Positions 35,001 to 45,910 of a stretch of DNA of 64,000 nucleotides are shown here, piece by piece. The stretch lies in the NCBI GenBank assembly GCA_021018995.1, contig CM037593.1, positions 32,935,810 through 32,999,809 on the forward strand. Direction: 5' to 3'. The translations under genes and the position numbers were made by a program. The DNA is from Chloranthus sessilifolius (Eukaryota; Streptophyta; Magnoliopsida; Chloranthales; Chloranthaceae). The notes under the pieces are model-generated. The model made no database searches. It saw only the letters and a list, made by a program, of their open reading frames with translations, and was not told the DNA's origin. Each line of letters begins with the position of its first letter. Position 1 is the stretch's first letter.

Positions 35001-36480
35001 TGCATCGAGGGCATACCCTCGGAATATACAACTTAAAATAAGAAATTTTAGACCAACACATTCAAGCAATGCCCGAAACCGGATTTATTCAAGAAACCAC
35101 TTCGAGTTGGGTTGATAGCACCAACCCTATCATCACCTTGCATTCCCAATCCTACCCATTCCCAATAATCCACTCAATAATCACAACTCTTTGGGTTCAA
35201 TACCCAGGATACGAAATAAAAAGGAAGAAAAGACATTAATAAAAAAAAATGCCATAAATCACAAACAATATATATACCCCAAACCTTCTAATCCTAAGCT
35301 TGAAATAAAATTAAAAACAACAAGAACCCAAAGCCTTTAGCTCACACTTATAAACTATACCTCCTAAATTATAAAATGACAAGTGTCACACCTTTAAACC
35401 CTTCCAATCTAATTAAATCCAAACCAAACACATACCCCTGAAAGACCCCAATCCATGACAACCTAGATAAACCAACAATCATGCAACACTTATCCCAAAA
35501 AAAAAAAACAAACCCAAAGCAAAGTAAACAAGCCAATAGGATTCAAACACTTAACACCCATCTAGAAACTTTAAATTAAACCTAAAATTCACACATTCCT
35601 AACAAGTGTAATCTCAAATTAAATAAAAAGACTAAAGCAAAACACATTAAACTTTAAACAAAACAAATACAAATTTTTTTCTTAAAAACTCTCTAAAAAG
35701 AGACCTTGACTTGTTTAGGACCAAAAAAATGCCCCGATAAACCCATTGGAACCAAGTAAACCTTCTAAACAAAGCTCAATAAAACAAATTAATCTCGGGA
35801 TAAACCCTGAATAAATATAGAATGAATCCTAAAACTCTAAGGTAAATTAAATCCTAAAATAAATCAAACAAATCAAATAGGCCTAACTAATCCATTAATA
35901 AGTTAAACAAATAGATAAGCACAATAAACAAAAACACCTCTTTATTTATAACTTAAAAATTTTACAAGTATCACCGGAGGCATACCCCCTGAAATTGCGA
36001 CCCAAAACGAAAACCTAGAACCTAACGTACAACCCAAAATGAAAATTGGAAACCCAAAATCGAACACAAAGCGAGGAGCAAAGCGTCCAATTGGAGGCAT
36101 CAGAAAGAATACCGCTAGACTTGGAGCGTCCAATCAGAGGCTTCAGGGAAGATTGGTTGGGGAGCACATCCCTCCACTTGTAAGACCAGCTCTTCTGCCA
36201 TCTTCACCTCCTCCGCCGCCGCCTCCTCTATGCTACCTTCACTGCTCCCTAAAAGGGATCAATGTGAAGACTAGTGTCCTCATTCTCAATACCGCCCATT
36301 CTCAAAATAACGTCATCCCTGAGCATCACCTTAAGATGAAGATCATGAATATAGGAAGAAATGACATCCCAATTGGATGGTTAGATCACTCGATATCACC
36401 AAAACATGAATTTTAAAATATAAGAGATTCAAAAAAAGTAAAACTCAAGACTAAACTGAGGAATGAAAAGCAAATGAAGG
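35001..36480 (-). other. E2: second antisense transcription unit, coding content unclear
   Basis: Two hairpin motifs of the type at 30501 occur here (35006-35021, CGAGGGCATACCCTCG; 35976-35990, GGAGGCATACCCCC), each followed on the minus strand by TGTAA. A TATA box for the minus strand is at 36487-36494. Between 36000 and 36420 the minus strand looks partly coding (GGIENEDTSLHIDP, then an Arg-rich or GGA-repeat piece), but no domain is recognisable. From 35020 to 35960 the sequence is A/T-rich without a gene. Confidence 0.4.
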
Positions 36481-36499
36481 CTCTCTCTTATATAGAGTA

Positions 36500-37840
36500 C
36501 GGACTTAATCACGTGCCCAAACACATGCATTTAAATTAGTCACGCGTTACGCACACAGTGCTCTGATCAAAGCGCGCAATGAAACCATCACCCGTGCCGA
36601 CGGCATGACGTTCCGATCACATGCACATTGTAAACCGTGCAACCCCATGAAACAGCCACCTCACTCCACGCAATACGAAAGGTTGCCCGCACAGTGACCT
36701 AGCGACGCCCCAATCACGCTCAAGTGTTGGAGCGTATAATCCAATCACACGCACACGTCTACACGCGTAAACAACCCTCTCAAGCCTTCAATCGCACACT
36801 CGAAAATAGGCGCACAATTTAATCATGCGGCATGTACCAAGCATGCAATACTCAAAATCATCCACCCTCACACCTTTTCTACCCCATCTTGATCAAAATT
36901 CTCCTGTCCCATCGCGTAGGCTCACAGGCTGCTCAGAGAGAAAGAGCGACAGCTGCTCACCCTTCTCCCATCATGATCCCACCAGAAAGAGAGAACCCCA
37001 TCACGAAACCCTATCACACATGTCCCATCACGATAAGATGCACAAACATGATGCCACCTCAATATCCTATCCCATCGCAATAGATCAATCATGCCACCAC
37101 ACATCTTCTCGTGAGAAGTAGAAAATAAAGCCAATCATGACGCAACCACAACATGATCTTACATAACCCAAGATCTGCAAAAGAAAAAAACAAGACACAT
37201 ATATCACGCAAATATCCTACCAGCGTCCCATCACAAACATCACTACACAAAACATCCAGACACAAGCCCGCCACATTTATAAATATGCCCCCTCGTTTGC
37301 CGACTACAACTCGTTCTCACCACGAACATGCCCCATCACCCAAAACAACCTCATTTGGTCCTACAATCCCGGCACCAATCACACCTCACCGAAATCCTCA
37401 TCTCGAAATAGCGCATGGAGTCAAACTTTCTGAAAGTCCCACCGCTCACTATGCACAGCCAATCTCCCATTATTACAGAAAAGAGCCCTCTTCCTGAATT
37501 GCTCGCTACATAATAGTTGCTAGACACCACTACAGCAGAAATGCATGAAGATTCAGGACTCCTCCCATGTCCCATCGCATCCGACCAATGCCAATTTCTA
37601 GCGTGAACATCCTGTCAGAATCCCCACGTCCCACCAGAACTCATCCAACACGCAGCCAAAGAAAGGAAGAATCCCCAAGTCCCATCGCGACATCACTTCC
37701 CCAAGATATTTCATCACATTGGCGATCGCCAAGCTCTGCCACAGCGGATATTAAAGAAAAGAAGAAAATCCCCTAAGTCCCATCGCAGCATCACCCCAAT
37801 AACCCAGCAGTCCCGCCACAAACTACACAAGCTACACGCA
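36500..37840 (-). promoter_or_regulatory. Array of GYGATGGGAC words, E2 untranslated region
   Basis: On the plus strand TCCCATCRC and close variants occur about thirteen times between 36905 and 37820 (for example near 36907, 37022, 37227, 37569, 37680 and 37779) at uneven spacing. Read on the minus strand the array is followed by CpG-bearing ATCACGC/GCGCAAT words (36500-36840) and then the TATA box at 36487-36494. The same array occurs in D (16330-16700 and 41650-42176). It may belong to an antisense promoter. Confidence 0.5.
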
Positions 37841-38981
37841 ATCCAGGTAAGTATCACCCCCAGGTAAGTGCTACCCTCTTCTCTTTTACTCGATATTCCT
37901 TGTAAAATATAGTTTGCTATGATTAAGTCAAAACATTTTCAAAACCCATCTCTCTCGACTCGCGAATCACTGTAGTCCTCCAATAAGAGACAATCATCAG
38001 TATTCGCTGAGAAGGTTAGACGAAGTATCCGGCATGCCAAGTGTCATCTTGACAACCACATAAATGGTCAGGTTTACAAATCCTATATCGGTGGTTTGCT
38101 TAGCGATGTCTCAGAAGCCATGTTTTTCGAAGATTTACCACCGGATTGATCTTAAGTTCAAAATTCTCAAATTTTCAAAAATCCCTTTTACTTCCAAAAC
38201 CAAAATAAAAAAAATGAAACCCTTATTTTCAAAACAAAAAAAAAATAATAATAAAAAAAAGAAACCAAACAAAGAGACTTTACCAACTAAATTATCACCC
38301 CAATAACTAGCCCAAACTGGCCATTACCCTGGGAAACTAACACTGAGTATATTTAGTCTAAGCACTTACAAATTCCTATTAGAAAAGGAATGCCTGACGT
38401 GTATTGGTGTGAGCAAAGACGTGCCCATTCTGACATGACCTGCAAAGCCTTTGACATTATATTGCATTTTATTATCGGTCCCTGCACCTTATTTATGGAT
38501 ATTTGTATAACGCCCCCTAGTACCTCGACTATGCCATATCCCTCTGTTTGACTACCCCTTGCAGTAGGTCACGACATGCGGTGGGATGCCCCTTGCACCC
38601 ATATATTAGGATATGATAATTCTCCTTTTCGTTTGATTGTCAGTCACAACAGGTCGCGCCATGCGACGGGGTGCCCCTTGCACCCGCAGAATTGGATACG
38701 CTGACTTCCCTTGTCGACTATCTATGACAGCGGGTCGTGATATTCGACAGGATCGCCGTTGGGCATCCAATACATGGAACACGCCTTTCGACAGCTATCA
38801 GTAGGCCCCCAAATGCTCTATTTTAGCTTGTGTTGATAGATAAGAAAGCTAAGCATGTCATGTCAGCATCCCCAATTCAAATTTGTGATTTCCCAAGAGA
38901 AACGAGAAGACACCTCGAATGAGGGGTGTCTACTTCTTCGACGTGTTCTTACTTTGCAAGAGTGCGCCCAAGAGGGGCATC
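37841..38981 (+). other. E2 3' untranslated region and polypurine tract
   Basis: No coding sequence is visible. The stretch is conserved in C (12017-12816) and D (15237-16330), so it is a real family part. It ends with the polypurine tract AAGAGGGGCATC (38970-38981) directly before the LTR, where plus-strand DNA synthesis would start. Confidence 0.75.
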
Positions 38982-41641
38982 TATAGACACCCCCATTTTT
39001 CCCTCTCAGAATATACAAATATATTCAGTCAACCTTTGACCTCGCTCGTGACTTTTTGGAAAGGACTTACCTTCTCTGGAAGTTTCATAATCCTAATGTG
39101 AGACCATATACTAAAACAATAGTATATGGTTGGACACTGACTGAAACAATAGCTTTGTGGCTTAGGCCCCATGACCCTTTGTGGGAACCATACACTGAAA
39201 CAATAGTACTTGACTGAACACAGGCTGAAACAATAGCTCTGTGGCTCAAGTTCCAATGTAGGGAGGCTATATACTAAAAAAATAGTATATAGTCGAAATA
39301 CAGGCTGAAATAATAGTTTAGCATTTCAGACCCCCTAACCCTAACATGGGAATCATATATTGAAATAATAGTACATGGCTAGATGCAGGCTAAAATAATA
39401 GCTCCGTGGCTCAGATCTCAACGTAGGGAGACTGTATACTGAAACAATAGTATATAGTCAGAATGTAAACTGAAACAATAGTCTAGCATTTCAGACCCAA
39501 CACGGACCCGGACAGCCCCGAATTATGCTCCTAAAACCACACACACAATTCGATCACATGCTAAACCACACACGTGAAATCAGTCCCCCTTTCAGACCAG
39601 ACTTCCTTTCCCAGACCACCTTAAGACTCGATCACACGCCCACCATGACACGCACGATCGGATTGAGCGCTCGATCACTGGTGCGCAATTGCCCTACACT
39701 CGACCTAGTCTTACAGTCCTTGACCCCCAAGCTTTCTCGATCAAGTGCTTTAAATGAGATGCTTAATCGGATTGCGCACCCCACGCTAGGCACGCAATTA
39801 GTCCTAACTTTTTTAGAACTAGGAAAATCGCTGAGCAAGTAAGCCGGTTGCTCACTAAGTCAGTGACCGACTCAAAGCGATTAAGCATCAGGAAAGTGGC
39901 ATGCAATTCGGTTAAATGCCAAAAATAGGATATTTAATTAGGAAAAACCCTATAAAAGATATTTTTTTTAATCCGACCAAGGAGGTTGGACAAGAGAACA
40001 GAATTTTTTGAAGAAGTTTGGGATTTCGAGACCAAAGAATTCCAAGAATGAACCCATAGAGAAACATAGCCATGATTTCGAGATTTCAGCTTCGAATTTT
40101 TGAGATTCCTCTCCCCAACCCCGACCTCAGGTAAAAATCTAATTTTTAGTTTTCGATGATAGTTTTTAGTCTTTAGATTTAGGATTTTTTTTCTTAGTTT
40201 TAATTATTAATATTAAATTTTTAGTCCTAGACCGTAATTTCAAACCCTGGTTCTAGTTCTTCGAATCTAGAACCAGTACTTAATCTGACGGCCTAATTCA
40301 CTGACCCTAGACTTTAATTGTGTTCTAAAATCTTAATCTCCAGTCTTATAATTAATTTCTGGTTCTAGTTCTTAGTTTCTAGAACCAGTCCTTAATCATG
40401 CGGCCTGATTTTCTAATTTTGGACCCAAATTCAGTCCTTAAATTTTAAATTCTAGTTTTTAATTCCTTAATTTAATATTTCAAAAATCGCAATTCTTAAC
40501 TTAGTTTTCTAAAATTCTAGTTTCATAATTTAATTCATAATTATAATCCTAAAATCGACCCTAAAAATCTAAAAAAATACTATCTTATAATCCAAAATTT
40601 GATTTACTTTAATCTCAGCCACCCGATTTGCCTAAGGGAGCTTACAAAGGGTACTTGGGAACGAGGCCAATCCTCCTTAACATAGCGGGCCCAAGCCCCC
40701 CTTTTTTTAGAATTTTAGTAGAGTTAATTCCTTGCTTTAATTAGAATTAGTAAAGTTAGTTCCGTTAGTTTTTCCCAGAATTTTAGTATAATTAATTCAT
40801 CACTTTAATTAGAATTTTAGTATGATTAATTCATTGCGTTAATTAGAATTTTAATAAAATTAGTTCCTTTGCTTTAATTAGAGCTTTAGTAGAATTAGTC
40901 CTCTATTCCAATTAGAATTTAAGTAGAACTAGTATAATTGTTGTAATTAGAATTTCAATATAATTAGTATATTTGCTTTAATTAGAATTTCAGTAAAAGT
41001 AGTATACTTGCTTTAATTAGAATTCCAATGTAATTAGCAGGCTTGATTTAATTAGAGTTTTATCAGAATTGATATATCCACATTCCTAGTACAATCAGGA
41101 GACTAATATCAATTAGACTTCTAGTAAGATTAGGACACTAAATTAATTAGAATTCTAATAAGATCAGAACACTAATATTAATTGGACTCCTAGTATAATT
41201 AGGAGACTTAATTAATTAGCCTTCCAATAGGATTAGAATAGTGAACCAATTTGATTCCTAGTAAGATTAGAATATTTAAACCAAGTAGACTCCCAGTAGA
41301 ATTAGGAAACTCAAACCAATTAGAATTACAACAATCATAAGGAAAGAAAAGAAAACTAAACTATCTAAAACTATAAGGAAGAGTCATAGTTGTTGACGTT
41401 CGCAGGCAGACGATTTAGTAAAGAAATAACCCACACCCGCTTTAAAGCATGATTACTGACGTGTTATAACGTCGTTAAATATCTGCAGCTGACGATCGCA
41501 ATAAACTAGGAACCTTCCTAGAAATCTCCCCTTTTTTTATTTCATCATCCCAAACACCGCATTGCCAGAGTCTACTTGGACAAAATTGGGCAACTGATTC
41601 AACGGGGATCGAGAGGATTCCAGAAAAAGTGCGCACCAACA
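38982..41641 (+). repeat. E2 3' LTR (2,660 bp)
   Basis: It opens TATAGACACCCCC, one base off the usual TGTAGACAC, and ends GTGCGCACCAACA. The zones match those of the 5' LTR, with the TATA box at 39951-39958. Differences from the 5' LTR are densest in the CpG-rich zone 39500-39900, which fits decay of methylated CpG. Confidence 0.9.
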
Positions 41642-42176
41642 TCTACTTCCGTGATGGGACATTGGTTGAGCATAGTTAGAGATGGAAAATTTAGAAGGCT
41701 TAACTTTATGCAAGGTTTTATGATGAGGATTCAGGGAGGTGTGATTGGTGTCGGGGCTGTAAGACAAGATGAGGTTGCTGTGTCGTGAAGGGACATGTAT
41801 GTCGAGATCGAGTCATAGTTGCATTGCGAGGGGACATATTCATGAATGTGTGGCGGGGTTGTGTCTAGATGTTTCAGGTAGTGATGTTTGCAATGGGACA
41901 TAGATGGGATATTTGCGCGATAGGTGCGTCATATTTCTTTCTTTGGCTGATCTTGGGTTATATGAGATCACGTTATGATTGCATCGTGGCGAGACTCGTC
42001 TTTGGATTTGGACATGTGCCTGAGTTTTGGGATGGTTTGCTTTTGGCTTTTCATGATGGGATGTGTGGTGGCATAGCTAATTTAGGTCAATAAGCTTAGA
42101 TATTGGGATGACATTATATGTGTGCATCTTATCACGATGGGACATGCACGATGAGGTTATGTGATGGGATTCTTCC
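41642..42176 (-). mobile_element. D, middle piece
   Basis: The reverse complement matches E2 from about 37485 down to 36960 (for example ATCTAGACACAACCCCGCC against ATCCAGACACAAGCCCGCC). It begins with the right copy of the E2 target duplication and ends with CTTCC (42172-42176), the left target duplication of E4. It contains several GTGATGGGA words and no gene. Confidence 0.85.
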
Positions 42177-44596
42177 TGTAACAACCCTAAAATCTAGAAC
42201 ACGAACCTGACTATTTCGATCTACGTGCCCGGCACGGAAATCGAGACCGATTAAAAAATTTAGAATTTATATTAATTGAGATAAAGTTACACCATGGTTA
42301 GATGAGTTCACCTGTGTAATTTCATTTGAATCGGAGTTGGGTAAAGAGTCAGTGTAGCACGTTGCGTCGTAGCGACCGTGTTCGTGCTCCACACCGGAAC
42401 ATAAACTAAGGGAAAACAGAAATATTTGTTTATTAGCTTATAAGAGAAGGAAGGGAGACCTAGAGGAAGTTCTTCTTCTTCTTCTTCTTCCCCTTGCCCT
42501 AGTTACTCTAACAGCTAGGGAGTCTGTAGCTAGGTGGGTTTTCAAGAGGGTTTTTGTATAAAACAGGGTTAGCAAGATTGAAAGGTGAGTTTCCTAAGCT
42601 AGGGTATGTAGAGATCAATGGATTAAGCTTAAGTATGGTTTGTGTGTGTGTGAAGTCTCTGCATGCTGAACCAGAGCTAAAAGGTTGCTCGTCGAACTCG
42701 GATCGGTGATAAACTACGAGAGCTTGATCCGAAACCCTCATCCGGAGTGATTTGCCGAAACCCCGAGGGGGCCACATAGAGGTGAGCTCTCTTGTTTAAA
42801 ATGGGCAGTTGGATGCCCTAAATATAGGTTCTGTATGAATATTTAAGATTATAATGAATTTTTGGAAGAAAAATAAGTTAGAAAAATATTGTTTGGTGAA
42901 CTCCATTAATGGCAGAAATTTTGTTGATCTTATTGATCGATCAACAAGGTGTTGATCGATCACTGAGTGTGGAATTGATCGATCAACAGTGGTGGTGATC
43001 GATCAATTTATATATATAGTATATGAACAGTACTGGCAGAGAGTTGGTGAATTTTGGGTTAATATTAGTGATCGATCAATTGACTGGGTATTGATCGATC
43101 AACAGTGGTGGTGATCGATCAACAAGGGTGTTGATCGATCAATACAGAGCCCATTGATCGATCAACCAACATGGTGATCGATCAATTGTATACAATATAT
43201 ACAAACAGAGAGTTGGTTAAACAAGTTTGTGCTTTGGTGATCGATCAACAAGGGTGTTGATCGATCAATAAAGAGTTCATTGATCGATCAACAAGGTATT
43301 GATCGATCAATAAACCCTGTTTTCAGACAGTTAGAAAATTTATATGTAAGAACCACTGGACATTGTGCCAGTTCACAATCTGTCACTCTAACACCTAGAG
43401 TAACATGTTTATGGTCTAGGATCAGACTAAGATGCCTTGAAAAAGCTTTGGATTTGCTTAGAAGGAGCTTGATCCGAGGTAGGGGAATTCAACCGAAATT
43501 GCATTTATTTTTGATCTCATGGATTATATCTGTCATACATATCTCAGCATAGTTTAATTCTGTTTTAAAAGCATGTTTAGCATATGTATGAGTATTCTAT
43601 TATGTACTTGATCCGACATTTGATATCCGTATCCGAAATCCGAATTCTGTTAAGTATGATAAGTATGCATGTGATTTGAGGTTTGATATTCAGTAAAAAT
43701 CCCACCGACTCGGTATATCCGCTTCAGCACACTTGTGCATTTGCTTTGTAATCCTCGGCACAATTGCACTCCATGTGTGGGCATTGTTGCAATTCTGAAA
43801 TTGTTCATGTGAGCATGATGGTTGGGATTATCCATCGGACCAAATCGCTACCACGTGCTATACTCACGGGAGTTACTTAAGTATACTATACTAAGTCATT
43901 ATATGTTGTATTCATCAATTATGCATCGCTTTTGGATAAATGTCTCATGTTTTATACATCCTTGCATATTTTCAGCTTTGTTCTTTGATGACCATGTTAT
44001 GCAATTAGAATGCAAATTTATTTGGAATTCTTCTATTGAGCTAGGATGTAGCTCACCTGCTTTTGTAAACATTTAGGTTCGAGGCGGTAACTCCCTGCAG
44101 ACGAGAGCGACCTCTATCACTGATCCCGAGGCGGAGGTTGAGGACGAGGAGACTGACGTCAAATGTGACTTTTACCCATAGACTGGGTATAGCTTAGACA
44201 TTTTTGGGGTTTTATGTTTGTTTGGAGACTTTGGATTATGTGTGCCTGGTGGCCACTTTTGTATTAATTTTTGTAGATATTTTATTTCTTTTATAGTGTT
44301 ATTATACATTCTATCGGAACTATCATTGGGAACCATTGTTTGGGTGATGGATGTCTGTCACCGATGGTTCTTTTTGGTTCCTTTTTGAGGATGTATACTT
44401 TTTACATTTATCAATGAAGGTTTATCTATTGTTCTTACTTTTAGATTGATTCATTAGATGACTCTACTTATCGCTGTGGGATTTTATCTGTATATTTCCG
44501 CTTTATATACAGATATTGTGTGATTCGTCCTAGGGATCATCCAGAGCATGATCCTGATGGCACGGATTTCTGAGCAAAGAAATCCGGGCTGTCACA
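42177..44596 (+). repeat. E4 5' LTR (2,420 bp)
   Basis: It opens TGTAACAACCCTAAAATC and ends GGGCTGTCACA, the standard ends of plant Tekay/Del LTRs. A possible TATA box (CTTATAAGAG) is near 42438, followed by a CTT-rich stretch. An array of TTGATCGATCAA palindromes fills 42933-43310. The short open blocks inside are not genes. Confidence 0.95.
42933..43310. promoter_or_regulatory. Fourteen TTGATCGATCAA-type palindromes in the E4 5' LTR
   Basis: The core GATCGATCA occurs fourteen times in 378 bp. Several copies are the full 12-bp perfect palindrome TTGATCGATCAA, others have GTGATCGATCAA or end in CAC. Spacing varies from about 20 to 60 bp and three words, CAACAAGG, CAACAGTGG and CAATA, recur after the core. 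I do not recognise the motif as a described site. Confidence 0.9.
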
Positions 44597-44598
44597 GT

Positions 44599-44610
44599 TG
44601 GTATCAGAGC
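44599..44610 (+). other. E4 primer-binding site
   Basis: TGGTATCAGAGC starts two bases after the LTR end. It is complementary to the 3' end of plant initiator methionine tRNA, the usual primer of this lineage. Confidence 0.95.
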
Positions 44611-44702
44611 CTAGATGTTAGGTTGAACTACGGGTTCAGGTTGGATTGTTTTCACAATCTATGTACTGATCAATGTTGTTGTTTTCACAATGACAGACCA
44701 GT

Positions 44703-45910
44703 ATGGGCCCTAAGTTCAGAGGAGGGCACGGCAGAGGTAGAACAGGTCATAGAGAGATTCCTCTGAGGGATGTGCCCGAGGTCATAGGCTCGTCGAGGGG
44801 CTTGGAGTTCCTCTCACAAGCAAATGTGGTTCCATTGGGACCCAGAGGAGGTAGAAGGAGAAATGAAGAGAGGATGGAGCAGGTGTTGGAAGCATTAGCT
44901 ACCAACGCCGCCGCCAGACAATGCGTTAGCTCATCAGTACTAGACCACCCCATCACCGTGGATTTATGAGTTTAGGAGAATGAGACCTCCTAACTTCTCG
45001 TGTCAAACGGATCCCATTGAGGCGTAGGATGGATAGAAGAGATGGAAAAGCTCTTTGAAGTGTTACTGACAGTGACGAGAGAAAGTGCGTTGGGCCACTT
45101 TCAACCTGGATGGTGACGCCTGACCTCGTGGAAGTCGGTGTCACAAAATAGACAGAGAGAGTTTCTCACACTCCTTGGACATGGGAGGAGTTTACGGAGG
45201 TGTTTTATCACAAATACTTCCCGAAAATTGTGAGGCATCAATGGGAGGTGAAATTCATAGAGTTGAAGCAAGGCGCCATGTCAGTGAGAGACTATGGAGC
45301 AGAGTTCGATAGGTTGGCTAGATTTGCACCTCAACATGTAGCCACGGAGTTGATGAGAGCAAGGAAATTCCAACTTGGCCTGAGACAAAATTTGCAGAAA
45401 GATGTCGCCATGTGGGAAATGGAGACTTATGAGGGAGTCATGGCCAAGGCTCTTATAGCTGAAGAAGAAAACCAGAAGCAATTCTCTTGGAGGGACAAGC
45501 AGGCGAGAGAGAGACCATTCCAAGGGCAATCTCAGGATACAGAGCAGAACAAGAGGGCTAGATTTTCCAGACCTCCGAGATACCCTACGCACTCTCGACC
45601 GGCGATTTCTGGACCGAGTTCATATCAGAGAGCAGCAGCGCCTACATCTTCTAGATCATTTCGACCAGCTGGATCTTCTGGTAGCGGGGCCTCAGTGACT
45701 CAGGGACCTTCAAGAGTCTCGTCCTTCACTCCGGCCGCGATATGTGCAAAGTGTGGGAAACCACACAAGACAGAGGACTGCAGGAGAGAGACAGGGGCAT
45801 GCTTCAGGTGTGGCAAGATGGGCCATTTAATCAGGAACTGCCCAGAGGAAGGAAGGGATGAGGAGCGGTCCGGATCGGTATCGACGATCATGCGATCATC
45901 TCGACCGTAG
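44703..45910 (+). pseudogene. E4 gag remnant with two zinc knuckles
   Basis: The first open block starts MGPKFRGGHGRGRTGHREIP (44703). The main block 45200-45910 has the Gag core (FIELKQGAMSVRDYGAEF, LARFAPQHV, ARKFQLGLR) and two CCHC knuckles, CAKCGKPHKTEDC and CFRCGKMGHLIRNC. The knuckles bind the element RNA during packaging. This is standard for Tekay/Del elements. Fossil with a few breaks. Confidence 0.92.

Larger units (their letters stand above)
16745..41641 (+). mobile_element. E2: very large Tat-lineage Ty3/gypsy element, 24.9 kb, both LTRs present
   Basis: LTRs are 16745-19422 and 38982-41641. Inside, in order, are gag, protease with G-patch, RT, RNase H with a second RNase H-like domain, and integrase (to about 28990), then about 10 kb whose genes run antisense. 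Flanks are TCTGC (16740-16744) and TCTAC (41642-41646), a target duplication with one mismatch; joining the D sequence on both sides restores the order seen in E2 itself near 37485. LTRs differ by roughly 7 percent by eye, suggesting an age of a few million years. The coding part has many breaks. Confidence 0.9.

Noticed and set aside
16745-41641. Calling E2 an Ogre element
   Set aside because: Size and antisense genes fit the Tat/Ogre group, but I cannot identify the Ogre-specific leader ORF or primer site, so only the Tat lineage is claimed.
42508-42777. Open frame shared by both E4 LTRs (also 52133-52354)
   Set aside because: It is conserved only because the LTRs are near-identical copies; it is antisense to the LTR transcript and has no recognisable domain.
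42933-43310. CRISPR-like array
   Set aside because: The repeats are 12-bp palindromes with uneven spacing inside a plant LTR, present in both LTRs. No cas genes and no regular spacers.
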